Shown here: in pieces, positions 17,271 to 26,142 of the stretch
How positions within the stretch are numbered: the first letter of the stretch is position 1
How the letters are laid out: the number at the start of each line of letters is the position of its first letter
Source: Pseudomonas sp. Choline-02u-1
GTDB taxonomy: Bacteria > Pseudomonadota > Gammaproteobacteria > Pseudomonadales > Pseudomonadaceae
Reading direction: 5' to 3'
NCBI RefSeq assembly: GCF_002836515.1
Contig: NZ_PJBC01000062.1
Coordinates: 121,109-185,108 of the forward strand
DNA length: 64,000 nucleotides
The notes under the pieces: generated by a model
What the model saw: the letters and a program-made list of their open reading frames with translations, nothing else
The model's database searches: none
What the model was told of the DNA's origin: nothing
Program-made: the position numbers and the translations under genes

Positions 17271-18665
17271 ATGAAAGTGCGACTGACATTTCTCGCCGCC
17301 AGCCTGTTGCTGGCGGCCTGCAGCAGCCCGACGCCGCGCCTCGACAGCGGCGTGCAGGCGCCGCGCGCGTGGCAGTCAGCCGACAGCCACGGCGCGCTGC
17401 ACAGCAATCGGCAATGGTGGACGCAATTCGGCAGCCCCGAGCTGGAGCGGCTGGTGGAACAGGCGCGGCTGGGCAGCTACGACCTCGCCGCCGCCGTGGC
17501 GCGGGTCAGACAGGCCGAGGCCAGCGCAACCATCGCCGGCGCCCCGCTGCTGCCCGAACTCAAGGCCGGGCTGAATGCCAACCGGCAGAAACTGATCCAC
17601 GGCAAGGGCTACAGCCAATTGGATGTCAGCCCGGAGAATCGCTCGCTGGACTATTACGATGCCGAGCTCAGCGCCAGCTACGAAGTCGATTTCTGGGGCG
17701 GTAAGCGTGCCGCCCGCGACAGTGCCGTGTTCGGCGTGCAGGCCAGCGAGTTCGACCGCGCCACCGTCGAGCTGACCTTGCTCAGCGGCGTCGCCAACAG
17801 TTACACCCAAGCCCTGGCCTTGAGAGAACAGGCGCGCATTGCCGAACTCAATCTGGCCAATGCGCAGAATGTGCTGCACCTGGTGCAGACCCGTTTCGAC
17901 GCCGGCAGCGCCACCGCGCTGGAACTGGCCCAGCAGAAAAGCTTGGTAGCCGAACAACAGCGTCGCCTGCCACTGGTGCAACAACAGGCGCGTGAAGCAC
18001 TGATCAGCCTCGCCGCGCTGCTCGGCCAACCGGTGCAAGCGTTACCACTGCCCGAGCAATCCTTCGCCCAATTGCACTGGCCGGACATCGCCAGTGGCGT
18101 GCCGAGCGACTTGCTCAGCCGTCGTCCGGACATCGCCAGTGCCGAGGCCAAACTGGCGGCGGCCCAGGCTGATGTCACCGTCGCCCGCGCGGCGATGCTG
18201 CCGAAGATCACCCTGACCGCCAGCCTCGGCAGCGGCGCCGACCTCGCCGCCGACCTGCTGCGCACGACGTTCTACAACCTGTCGTCGGGGCTGACCGCGC
18301 CGATTTTCAACAATGGTCGCCTCAGCGCCGAACGCGACAAGGCCAAGGCTCGTCAGGACGAACTGCTGGAGACCTATCGCGGCGCGATTATCAACGGCTT
18401 CGCCGACGTCGAAAAAGCCCTCAGCAGCATTCGCGGCCTCGACGAACAACGGCAATGGCAAAGCGAAGAACTGCACCAGGCACAAACCGCCTTCGACATC
18501 GCCCAGAGCCGCTACCAGGCCGGCGCCGAAGACCTGCTCACCGTGCTGCAAACCCAGCGCACCCTGTATGCGGCGCAAGACCTGAACGTGCAACTGCGCC
18601 TGTCGCGGTTGCAGGCGAGCATTGCCTTGTACAAAGCCTTGGGCGGTGGCTGGGAGGCGATCTGA
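17271..18665 (+). CDS. opmQ: OpmQ, outer-membrane channel lipoprotein of the pyoverdine efflux pump
   Basis: A 464-residue TolC/OprM-type factor. It starts with a lipoprotein signal, LLLAAC, with the lipidated Cys at residue 17. The two OEP repeats are visible, with the paired motifs LELAQQKS...EQQRRLPLVQQQA and GAEDLLTVLQTQRTLY. It forms the outer-membrane exit of PvdRT-OpmQ. The start at the lipoprotein signal was chosen over a frame opening inside pvdT. It is the last gene of the operon; dispersed repeats follow. Confidence 0.93.
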   Translation: MKVRLTFLAASLLLAACSSPTPRLDSGVQAPRAWQSADSHGALHSNRQWWTQFGSPELERLVEQARLGSYDLAAAVARVRQAEASATIAGAPLLPELKAGLNANRQKLIHGKGYSQLDVSPENRSLDYYDAELSASYEVDFWGGKRAARDSAVFGVQASEFDRATVELTLLSGVANSYTQALALREQARIAELNLANAQNVLHLVQTRFDAGSATALELAQQKSLVAEQQRRLPLVQQQAREALISLAALLGQPVQALPLPEQSFAQLHWPDIASGVPSDLLSRRPDIASAEAKLAAAQADVTVARAAMLPKITLTASLGSGADLAADLLRTTFYNLSSGLTAPIFNNGRLSAERDKAKARQDELLETYRGAIINGFADVEKALSSIRGLDEQRQWQSEELHQAQTAFDIAQSRYQAGAEDLLTVLQTQRTLYAAQDLNVQLRLSRLQASIALYKALGGGWEAI

Positions 18666-18689
18666 CGGAGATGCGTCGACTGGACTGGC

Positions 18690-18830
18690 GTCTTCGCGAG
18701 CAAGCCCGCTCCCACGATGGAACTGCGCACAGATCACAATTTACGGCACAACATAGCCCCCCCCTGTAGGAGCTGCCGAAGGCTGCGATCTTTTGATCTT
18801 GCTTTTCTGTAGGAGTGAGCCTGCAAGGGA
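18690..18830. repeat. Two Pseudomonas dispersed repeat units downstream of opmQ
   Basis: TCTTCGCGAGCAAGCCCGCTCCCAC at about 18691 and CTGTAGGAGCTGCCGAAGGCTGCGATCTT at about 18765 are copies of units also seen at 2.8, 11.8, 28.9 and 58.6 kb. They sit between the converging opmQ and pvdP genes. No clear intrinsic terminator is seen there. Confidence 0.65.
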
Positions 18831-18863
18831 TTGCGACCAAGTCAGAGTGTGTGTTGAAGCAAT

Positions 18864-20489
18864 CTAAAGCTGCCGGCCCTTGACCTTCAGATGCCGCGCA
18901 TACCACGGGCGCTGTGGCACCTTGCGGAACAGCTCGGTCATGTTGTCTTCGTCGCCGAAGGTGATGCGTAGGGCCAGTTTCATGTTTTCCGGGTCCATCT
19001 CCACTGAGCGGCCGACTTGCAGGCCGGGCACGGTGCTGCAGCCGTGGGTGTCGGGGCCGAGCCAGGGGTCGGCGACTTCCACCCAGCGTCCCGGTGCAAA
19101 CCATGGCACGCCGTTGACTTCCAGACGGCTCACTTCGCCCGGATGAAAACGTTCATGGGCGCGGAACCAGTCTTCCAGGCGATCATCGATCCAGCCGTGA
19201 AAGCGCCAGAACACCGGGTTCACATGGGAGGAAAACGGATCACCGAGAAAGTCGTTTTCCGGCGCATACCAGCGCGCGGCGAAGTCTGCCTGATCGCGCG
19301 CCATCGGCACCGGAATGTCGTTGGACGGGTCACGCGCCACCGAAGCCCAGCGCATGTGCAGCCAGTCGTGCAGGCCCAGTTCGACTTCCGAACCGAACTG
19401 GCCAAGGGTCAATTTCGATAAGTAGCGCGGGTCACGGTACTGCGATTCCCATACCAGGAAATTGCTCTGGAAGGTCTCCGCCGCTTTGATGTCGCTGACC
19501 CACTTGGTGTACTCGTCATCGCCCTCGGCCAGCCAGGTCGGCGGCAGGGAATTGCCGTCGTGATTGTCGAAATAGCGGGCGAAGCCCTGTCGGTCCCGCT
19601 CCAGCTCAGGCTGCGGCTGCGGGAACGCCGGCCAGGAAGGCAAATCCTGCATCGAGCGGGCGATGCCGAGCATGTGCCGGTGCATAAAGAAAAAATCCAC
19701 GCCCGAGCCATTGCGATCCTTGCTTGGCCCACGGGCATCGCGCTCCTTGTCACGTGGCCCGGGCTGCCAGCCGATGCCGCGCAAGGCTTCGCGTTTTTTC
19801 TCCGAGAGCTTGTGCCACTTGTCGCGGGTGGCGTGCCAGAGCTGGTGGAACAACCGATGCTCGGGCGCCACCAGCCAGGCCAACAGTTGCGGATTAAGCC
19901 CGGTGCGTTCACGGGCCTCGGGAAAACGCCGCTTGATAGCGATGAACTGATTGTCCTGCTCGGGCAACGCCAACGGCCGGTCCAGACGCAGCACTTGCCC
20001 GGTGAACGTGGCGCTGCCGGCATTGCCGAACGCCGCCCAGACTTCATCCAGTTTGACTTTGAATTCATACACCGGCGGCGCAAGTGGCGCATCGGTGCGC
20101 AGCAGGCGCCAATACATCTCGGCGCCGTTGCCCGGTGCCAGATCGCCAATGACTTGATAACGCACAGGCCCTTCGGCACGCAGATTCGCGCCGGTGTCGA
20201 GATAACCACGCAAGCCGCGCCCACGATGGGCAATGTCTAGAAACAGCTCCAGGCCTTGCGCCGGCAGACCATCAAGCCCTGCCGCCGCACCGGTAAAGCG
20301 AATGTCCCAGACCCCACGCAAATTGTCCGCCAGCTGTTGCCCGGCGGTGTCCGCCAGATCGACCGTGGCCTCGCCCGGGGTGATCGGAAACTCCTCGCGA
20401 GTCAGTTCACGATGTGCATAAAAAGCGGCAGGCAGCGCGGCGCCCGTGAGTGCCATGCCCGCCATGAACCAGCGTCGAGAGATCGTCAT
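18864..20489 (-). CDS. pvdP: PvdP, periplasmic tyrosinase that matures the pyoverdine chromophore
   Basis: A 541-residue protein with a Tat signal (SRRWFMAG) at the N-terminus. PvdP is a dicopper tyrosinase that oxidises ferribactin in the periplasm and closes the chromophore rings to dihydropyoverdine. Candidate copper-binding histidines are in LFHQLWHATRDKW, FFMHRHMLG, LGLHDWLHMRW and HVNPVFWRFHGWID. The length agrees with P. aeruginosa PvdP. The ATG at 20489 places the twin-arginine at the start. It is single, transcribed away from pvdM, with its own IS box about 45 bases upstream. Confidence 0.94.
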   Translation of the reverse strand: MTISRRWFMAGMALTGAALPAAFYAHRELTREEFPITPGEATVDLADTAGQQLADNLRGVWDIRFTGAAAGLDGLPAQGLELFLDIAHRGRGLRGYLDTGANLRAEGPVRYQVIGDLAPGNGAEMYWRLLRTDAPLAPPVYEFKVKLDEVWAAFGNAGSATFTGQVLRLDRPLALPEQDNQFIAIKRRFPEARERTGLNPQLLAWLVAPEHRLFHQLWHATRDKWHKLSEKKREALRGIGWQPGPRDKERDARGPSKDRNGSGVDFFFMHRHMLGIARSMQDLPSWPAFPQPQPELERDRQGFARYFDNHDGNSLPPTWLAEGDDEYTKWVSDIKAAETFQSNFLVWESQYRDPRYLSKLTLGQFGSEVELGLHDWLHMRWASVARDPSNDIPVPMARDQADFAARWYAPENDFLGDPFSSHVNPVFWRFHGWIDDRLEDWFRAHERFHPGEVSRLEVNGVPWFAPGRWVEVADPWLGPDTHGCSTVPGLQVGRSVEMDPENMKLALRITFGDEDNMTELFRKVPQRPWYARHLKVKGRQL

Positions 20490-20534
20490 TGCCCTACCTG
20501 TGTCAGCCATGAAGCAGGCTTTATCCAAGCTAGA

Positions 20535-20558
20535 ACGTTTGCTCGCCGCGGAAATTTA
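20535..20558 (-). promoter_or_regulatory. PvdS iron-starvation box (TAAAT-N16-CGT) for pvdP
   Basis: An exact TAAAT, 16 bases, CGT on the minus strand in the pvdP/pvdM divergent region. It ends about 45 bases upstream of the pvdP ATG. Confidence 0.88.
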
Positions 20559-20610
20559 CGCCGCCGGCAATCATCACCCGCGCCGCTGCCGGGCATTTGT
20601 AATGCGCGCC

Positions 20611-20634
20611 TAAATTAGCCCTGCGGCCACTCGT
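20611..20634 (+). promoter_or_regulatory. PvdS iron-starvation box (TAAAT-N16-CGT) for pvdMNO
   Basis: An exact TAAAT, 16 bases, CGT on the plus strand, 62 bases before the chosen pvdM start. It is back-to-back with the pvdP box. Confidence 0.88.
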
Positions 20635-20696
20635 TCTTCCCAGATAGCAAAGGCCCCTGCGCCTGTACCTTGACGGCGAACCTGAATGAGATGGCA

Positions 20697-22061
20697 ATGA
20701 CAAAACCGCGTTGGAAAAAGGCTCTATTCATCGGCCTGCCACTGGCCCTGGCGATCAGTGCCGGCGCAGGATTTCTGGCCTGGGATTACCTGAACAACCC
20801 CGGCTACCCGGTGAAGGTGATGAAACAGGCGAGCGAGTTGCAGGATCGCCTGCTGTCGTTCGACAGCCACATCACCGTGCCGCTGAGTTTCGGCAGCCAC
20901 GATCACGAAGCCGACAAGGATGGCTCGGGCCAGTTCGACCTGGTCAAGGCCAATCGCGGACGCTTGTCCGGCGCAGCATTGACGGTGTTCGGCTGGCCGG
21001 AAATGTGGAACGGCCCGAACGCCCCTCACCGTCCGACCGAGGGTTTTGTCGAAGAGGCGCGCAACCAGCAGGAAGTGCGCTACAAGATCATTTCCGGGAT
21101 TGTCCGCGACTTTCCCAATCAGGCCGGCATCGCCTACACACCGGATGATTTCCGCCGTCTGCACGGCGAAGGCAAGTTTGCGATTTTCATCAGCATGCTC
21201 AACGCCTACCCGCTGGGCAATGATCTGAGCAAGCTCGACCTGTGGGCCGGGCGCGGCATGCGCATGTTCGGTTTCAGTTACATCGGCAACAACAGCTGGG
21301 CCGACTCGTCGCGGCCGCTGCCGTTTTTCAATGATTCGCCCGACGCCCTTGATGGTCTCTCGGATATCGGCAAACAAGCGGTGCAGCGCTTGAACGATCT
21401 GGGCGTGATCATCGACGTGTCGCAGATGTCGACCAAAGCCCTCGAGCAAGTCGCCGAACTGAGCCGCACACCGCTGGTGGCCTCGCATTCGGCGCCCCGG
21501 GCGGCGGTGGATATCCCGCGCAACCTCAGCGACAAAGAACTGCAACTGATCAAGAACAGTGGCGGCGTGGTGCAAGTGGTCGCTTTCTCGCAGTACCTCA
21601 AACCCCTGACTCAGGGCACGCAGGACAAACTCAATGCGCTGCGTGCGCGCTTCGATCTGCCGCCACTGCCCAACCTCGCCATGGCGCTGATGCCCGGTGA
21701 TCCGATCATCACCGCCTGGTCGGAACAGAAGCTCGGCCAGTACGCCAGCGGCCTCTACGCGATCCTTGAAGAAGAACCGAAAGCCACCCTCAAGGACTTT
21801 GGCGACGCCATCGATTACACGGTACGCAAGATCGGTATCGACCACGTCGGCATCGCCTCGGACTTCAACGACGGCGGCGGCATCAAAGGCTGGGAAAACG
21901 TCGGCGAGATCCGCAACGTCACCGCCGAACTGCTGCAGCGCGGCTACTCCGAAGCGGACATCGCCAAGCTCTGGGGCGGCAACTTCATGCGCGTCTGGGA
22001 TCAGGTACAAAAAGCCGCGAAACCGGCGCTGGCGTCGCGTCAGGAGGTGGCGCGACCATGA
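20697..22061 (+). CDS. pvdM: PvdM, dipeptidase-like periplasmic protein of pyoverdine maturation
   Basis: A 454-residue peptidase M19-like protein with an N-terminal hydrophobic anchor or signal (about residues 10-30). PvdM is required for periplasmic oxidation of ferribactin in P. aeruginosa, but its reaction is unsettled. Compared with renal dipeptidase, the first metal motif HxD reads HIT (DSHITVP) and the DLAH motif reads DVSQ, while SHS and the late SDF are kept. The metal site thus looks degenerate. The frame opens at TTG 20670, and ATGs exist at 20691 and 20697; the last has a GAG at suitable spacing. It overlaps pvdN by four bases (ATGA). Confidence 0.92.
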   Translation: MTKPRWKKALFIGLPLALAISAGAGFLAWDYLNNPGYPVKVMKQASELQDRLLSFDSHITVPLSFGSHDHEADKDGSGQFDLVKANRGRLSGAALTVFGWPEMWNGPNAPHRPTEGFVEEARNQQEVRYKIISGIVRDFPNQAGIAYTPDDFRRLHGEGKFAIFISMLNAYPLGNDLSKLDLWAGRGMRMFGFSYIGNNSWADSSRPLPFFNDSPDALDGLSDIGKQAVQRLNDLGVIIDVSQMSTKALEQVAELSRTPLVASHSAPRAAVDIPRNLSDKELQLIKNSGGVVQVVAFSQYLKPLTQGTQDKLNALRARFDLPPLPNLAMALMPGDPIITAWSEQKLGQYASGLYAILEEEPKATLKDFGDAIDYTVRKIGIDHVGIASDFNDGGGIKGWENVGEIRNVTAELLQRGYSEADIAKLWGGNFMRVWDQVQKAAKPALASRQEVARP

Positions 22062-23344
22062 CCGATCGTCGCACTTTTCTGAAACAGGCCGGCCTGCTCG
22101 CCGCCGCCCTGCCCCTGGGCGCCAGCCTGACAGCACCGGCGGCCATCGCTGCCGCGCCGACTGCGTCGCGGAACAAATGGGCGCAGTTACGTCAGTTGTT
22201 CGATCAGGATCCCCAAGCCATCCACTTCGCCAATTTCCTCGTCACCTCGCACCCCAAACCGGTGCGCGAAGCCATCGAGCGCCATCGCGCGGCGCTGGAT
22301 CTGAATCCGGGTCTGGCGATGGATTGGGATCTGGGCGTCACCGAGAAGCGTGAAGAAAACGTGCGCCATTGGGCCGGCCAGTATCTGCAAGCCAAACCGG
22401 CGCAAATCGCCCTGACCGGCAGTACCACCGAAGGCCTGGCGATGATCTACGGCAGCGTGCAGGTGCGCGCGGATCAGGAAATCCTCACCACGGTTCACGA
22501 GCATTACTCGACGCGCAATATTCTCGATTTCCGCAGCCGTCGCGATGGCACGCGCGTGCGCAAACTCACCCTTTTCGAAACTCCACAGAGCATTTCGCTG
22601 GATCAGGTGCTCGACACGATCAATCGCAATATCCGCCCCGAGACCCGCGTGCTGGGCATGACCTGGGTGCATTCCGGCAGCGGCGTGAAGCTGCCGATCA
22701 GCGAAATATCGCAACTGGTCGATGAGCACAACCGCCAGCGCGACGACCAGGATCGGCTGATCTACGTGGTCGATGGCGTGCACGGTTTCGGTGTCGACGA
22801 CCTGAATTTCCCGCAGATGAACTGCGATTTTTTCATCGCCGGCACGCACAAGTGGATGTTCGGCCCGCGCGGCACCGGCATCGTTTGCAGCCGCACCGAA
22901 GAATTGAAATACGTCAGCCCCAGCGTGCCGACCTTCTCCGAGGCCACGGCGTTCTCGACCATCATGACCCCGGGCGGCTACCACGCCTTCGAGCATCGCT
23001 GGGCGCTGGACGAAGCCTTCAAGTTGCACCTGCGACTGGGCAAGGCCGAGGTGCAGACGCGTATTCATCAGCTCAACAGCTACCTCAAGCAACGCTTGCA
23101 GGAGCACCGCAACATCGAGTTGGTGACCCCGCTCGACTCGCAGTTCTCCGCCGGTTTCACCTTCTTCCGGATCAAGGGCCAGGACAGCGACGAGGTTGCC
23201 GCTTATCTCATGCAAAACCGGGTGATCTGCGACGCGGTCAGCCGCGATGTCGGGCCGGTGATCCGCACCGCGCCGGGCTTGCTCAACAGCGAAGCCGAAG
23301 TGGATCGCTTCATGGACATCCTCGGCAAAAAGCTGCGTGCCTGA
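22058..23344 (+). CDS. pvdN: PvdN, PLP-dependent enzyme modifying the pyoverdine side chain
   Basis: A 428-residue fold-type I PLP enzyme of the isopenicillin-N-epimerase group with a Tat signal (DRRTFLKQAG). In the periplasm, PvdN converts the chromophore-bound glutamate into the succinamide form. The PLP lysine is about residue 265 in AGTHKWMFGPRG, and HSGSGVKLPI, DGVHGFG and the C-terminal RTAPG are family motifs. Its start overlaps the end of pvdM by four bases, indicating translational coupling, and pvdO follows after 36 bases. No ptaA (the alternative side-chain enzyme) is seen in the window. Confidence 0.95.
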   Translation: MTDRRTFLKQAGLLAAALPLGASLTAPAAIAAAPTASRNKWAQLRQLFDQDPQAIHFANFLVTSHPKPVREAIERHRAALDLNPGLAMDWDLGVTEKREENVRHWAGQYLQAKPAQIALTGSTTEGLAMIYGSVQVRADQEILTTVHEHYSTRNILDFRSRRDGTRVRKLTLFETPQSISLDQVLDTINRNIRPETRVLGMTWVHSGSGVKLPISEISQLVDEHNRQRDDQDRLIYVVDGVHGFGVDDLNFPQMNCDFFIAGTHKWMFGPRGTGIVCSRTEELKYVSPSVPTFSEATAFSTIMTPGGYHAFEHRWALDEAFKLHLRLGKAEVQTRIHQLNSYLKQRLQEHRNIELVTPLDSQFSAGFTFFRIKGQDSDEVAAYLMQNRVICDAVSRDVGPVIRTAPGLLNSEAEVDRFMDILGKKLRA

Positions 23345-23380
23345 CCCTCGACTGCCGTTTTCCTTTCAAAGAGACGACCC

Positions 23381-24268
23381 ATGAAAAAGCCTCACGCGTC
23401 ACTCCTCTCCAAAGCCCTGCCCGCACTGGCGCTAAGCGCCCTCTGCGCTGCGCTGTTGCCCGGCAGCGCGCAGGCGTCGACCGCGCCCGCTGCGGGCAAA
23501 GTGTTCAAGGACTGCAAGGACTGCCCGGAAATGGTCGTGCTGCCAACCGGCAGCTACACCATGGGCACGCCGGATGATGAAGTCGGCCGCCAACCCGACG
23601 AAGGCCCGCTGCACACCGTGACGTTCAGCAAACCGTTCGCTATCAGCCGCTCGCAGGTGCTGGTGGGCGAATGGGACGCCTACGTGCGCGAGACCGGCAA
23701 CAAACCCTACGACTTCGATGATCGCCCGGGCCGTCGTTGCACCGCCGGCAAACCGGAATTCAAACAGACGCCACGCGATCCGGCGGTGTGCATGAACGTC
23801 GCCGAAGCCCAGGGCTACATCGACTGGCTGTCGAAAAAGACCGGGCACGCCTATCGCCTGCAAAGCGAATCGATCCGCGAATACGCCGCCCGGGGCGGCA
23901 GCACCGGGCCTTTCCCGTTCCCGTTCGATGAGGGCAAGGATTACCAGATTTCCAGGCACGCCAACACTTACGGCGCGGCCGATGGCTACAACTTCACCTC
24001 GCCGGCCGGCACCTTCCCGGCCAATGCGTTTGGCGTGTTCGACGCCCACGGCAACGTCTACGAATGGACCGCCGATTGCTACCACCCGGACTACTCCGGC
24101 GTGCCCGCCGACGGTCGCCCATGGACCCAGGAAAACTGCGAACGCCAGGTCATGCGCGGCAACGACTGGGGCGAAGCGCCGATCTTCTCGCGCTCGGGCA
24201 ACCGCAACAGCAGCTGGCCGACCAGCAAGGGCGACTGGCTGGGCTTTCGCGTAGTACGCGACCTCTGA
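23381..24268 (+). CDS. pvdO: PvdO, FGE-sulfatase-fold protein of pyoverdine maturation
   Basis: A 295-residue protein with a Sec signal (about residues 1-30, ending SAQA) and a formylglycine-generating-enzyme fold. Family motifs include LPTGSYTMGTP, GNVYEWTADCY and a C-terminal GFRVVRDL. In P. aeruginosa, PvdO is needed for the final oxidation of dihydropyoverdine to the mature chromophore in the periplasm. It is the third gene of pvdMNO. A perfect hairpin and a variant IS box follow it, so pvdE can be transcribed separately. Confidence 0.94.
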   Translation: MKKPHASLLSKALPALALSALCAALLPGSAQASTAPAAGKVFKDCKDCPEMVVLPTGSYTMGTPDDEVGRQPDEGPLHTVTFSKPFAISRSQVLVGEWDAYVRETGNKPYDFDDRPGRRCTAGKPEFKQTPRDPAVCMNVAEAQGYIDWLSKKTGHAYRLQSESIREYAARGGSTGPFPFPFDEGKDYQISRHANTYGAADGYNFTSPAGTFPANAFGVFDAHGNVYEWTADCYHPDYSGVPADGRPWTQENCERQVMRGNDWGEAPIFSRSGNRNSSWPTSKGDWLGFRVVRDL

Positions 24269-24280
24269 CACTGCCCTCGA

Positions 24281-24304
24281 CGAGCGCAGCCACGCCTGCG
24301 CTCG
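24281..24304 (+). terminator. Hairpin between pvdO and the pvdE promoter
   Basis: A perfect 9-bp stem (CGAGCGCAG/CTGCGCTCG) with a 6-base loop starts 12 bases after the pvdO stop codon. It is not followed by a T-run, so it may only slow or stabilise transcripts. It ends three bases before the pvdE IS-like box. Confidence 0.45.
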
Positions 24305-24306
24305 GT

Positions 24307-24330
24307 TAAAGAAACTCCGCGACCATTCGT
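24307..24330 (+). promoter_or_regulatory. Variant PvdS iron-starvation box (TAAAG-N16-CGT) for pvdE
   Basis: TAAAG, 16 bases, CGT, with one mismatch from the exact box and the same spacer as all the others in the locus. It lies 47 bases before the pvdE ATG. Confidence 0.65.
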
Positions 24331-24377
24331 TTTCCTTAAGTACCGGCACTCCCTCCGCATCGAAGCAGGAATCCTCC

Positions 24378-26027
24378 ATGACCAAGCCTACGCGTGGGGC
24401 GATCAACGAATTGTTCGCCCTGCTCAAGCCCTTCCGCCTGATCGTCTCGGCGTCCATCGTGCTCGGCATGCTCGGCGGCCTGAGCGTCACCGTGCTGCTG
24501 GCGACCATCAACAACGCCCTGCATTCCGATGACGGCCTGACCCGCACGGTGGTGATGATCTTCGCCGGCCTCTGTGCCCTGGCCCTGCTGACCACGATCC
24601 TGTCGGACATCGGCACCAACTACGTCGGCCAGCACATCATCGCCAAACTGCGCAAAGAGCTGGGGGAGAAAGTCCTGTCGGCGCCGATCGACCAGATCGA
24701 ACGCTATCGCAGCCATCGCCTGATTCCGGTGCTGACCCACGATGTCGACACCATCAGCGACTTCGCCTTCGCCTTCGCGCCGCTGGCAATTTCCATGACC
24801 GTGACCCTCGGCTGCCTCGGCTATCTGGCAATGCTGTCGTGGCCGATGTTCCTGATGATGCTGGTGGCCATCGCCATCGGCACCACTATCCAGGCGATTG
24901 CACGGGCCAAGGGCATGCGCGGCTTTTACGCCGCCCGCGACTCTGAAGACGAATTGCAAAAGCACTACAACGCGATCGCCGAAGGTGCCAAGGAACTGCG
25001 TATCCACCGCCCGCGCCGTCAGCGCATGTTCGTCGCCGGCATTCAGAAAACCGCCGAGAAAATCTGCGACACACAGATAAAATCGATCAACACCTTTGTC
25101 ATCGCCAAGTCGTTTGGTTCGATGCTGTTTTTCGTGGTCATTGGCATGGCCCTGGCCCTGCAATCGCTGTGGCCGAGTGCCGACAAAGCGGTGATGAGCG
25201 GTTTCGTTCTGGTGCTGCTGTACATGAAGGGGCCGCTGGAACACCTGATCAGCACCTTGCCAATCATCAGCCGTGCGCAGATTGCCTTCCGCCGCATCGC
25301 CGAACTCAGCGAACAGTTCTCCTCGCCGGAACCGCACCTGCTGCTGCAGGACCAGGGCAGCAAGCCGGCCGCCGTCAACAGGCTGGAACTGCGCAACGTG
25401 CGCTACGCCTTCCCGGCCGTGGAAGGCAGCGAACCCTTCCGTCTCGGGCCGGTGAACCTGCGCATCGAACAGGGCGACATCGTGTTCATCGTCGGTGAAA
25501 ACGGCTGCGGCAAAACCACGCTGATCAAATTGCTCCTGGGCCTGTACGCGCCGACCGAGGGCGAAATCTGCGTCAACGACAAGCCGATCACTGCGGTCAA
25601 CCGCGACGATTACCGCCAGAACTTCACCACGATCTTCGCCGACTACTACCTGTTCGATGACCTGATTCAGGGCGACCGTGAGGTGCCGCAGGACGCTACG
25701 CGCTACCTCGAACGTCTGGAGATCGCGCACAAGGTCAGCGTGCGCGACGGCGCGTTCAGCACCACCGACCTGTCCACCGGCCAGCGCAAACGCCTGGCAC
25801 TGGTCAATGCCTGGCTCGAAGAGCGGCCGGTGCTGGTGTTCGATGAATGGGCGGCGGATCAGGACCCGACCTTCCGGCGGATCTTCTATACCGAGCTGCT
25901 GCCCGACCTCAAGCGTCTGGGCAAAACCATCATCGTGATTTCACACGACGACCGTTACTTCGACGTCGCCGATCAGCTCGTGCGCATGGAGGCCGGCAAG
26001 GTCAGAAGCGAACTGCAACCCGCTTGA
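24378..26027 (+). CDS. pvdE: PvdE, inner-membrane ABC exporter of the pyoverdine precursor
   Basis: A 549-residue ABC exporter half-transporter with fused membrane and ATPase domains. About six hydrophobic segments occupy residues 15-310. The ATPase has GENGCGKTTLIK, the signature LSTGQRKRLAL and Walker B VLVFDEWAAD. PvdE moves the acylated ferribactin precursor from cytoplasm to periplasm, where PvdP, M, N and O finish the chromophore. The length matches P. aeruginosa PvdE. It is codirectional with fpvA, 115 bases upstream of it. Confidence 0.95.
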   Translation: MTKPTRGAINELFALLKPFRLIVSASIVLGMLGGLSVTVLLATINNALHSDDGLTRTVVMIFAGLCALALLTTILSDIGTNYVGQHIIAKLRKELGEKVLSAPIDQIERYRSHRLIPVLTHDVDTISDFAFAFAPLAISMTVTLGCLGYLAMLSWPMFLMMLVAIAIGTTIQAIARAKGMRGFYAARDSEDELQKHYNAIAEGAKELRIHRPRRQRMFVAGIQKTAEKICDTQIKSINTFVIAKSFGSMLFFVVIGMALALQSLWPSADKAVMSGFVLVLLYMKGPLEHLISTLPIISRAQIAFRRIAELSEQFSSPEPHLLLQDQGSKPAAVNRLELRNVRYAFPAVEGSEPFRLGPVNLRIEQGDIVFIVGENGCGKTTLIKLLLGLYAPTEGEICVNDKPITAVNRDDYRQNFTTIFADYYLFDDLIQGDREVPQDATRYLERLEIAHKVSVRDGAFSTTDLSTGQRKRLALVNAWLEERPVLVFDEWAADQDPTFRRIFYTELLPDLKRLGKTIIVISHDDRYFDVADQLVRMEAGKVRSELQPA

Positions 26028-26050
26028 TCGAGGCAGCCGTGGCCAGGCCG

Positions 26051-26090
26051 GAGAAAAAACTTTTCCGGTTTGCCGCGGCTTCCTCGTCTT
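26051..26090 (+). promoter_or_regulatory. Candidate FpvI (FecI-type) promoter for fpvA
   Basis: GAGAAAAAAC followed about 25 bases later by CGTCTT resembles promoters used by FecI-type sigmas, and no PvdS-type TAAAT box was found here. It is within an imperfect CCGGA...TCCGG hairpin downstream of pvdE. The assignment is by position and partial similarity only. Confidence 0.35.
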
Positions 26091-26142
26091 AATGAGATGA
26101 ATAAGAACCATTAACAACTATACCTGCCAAGGTCTTAACCTC

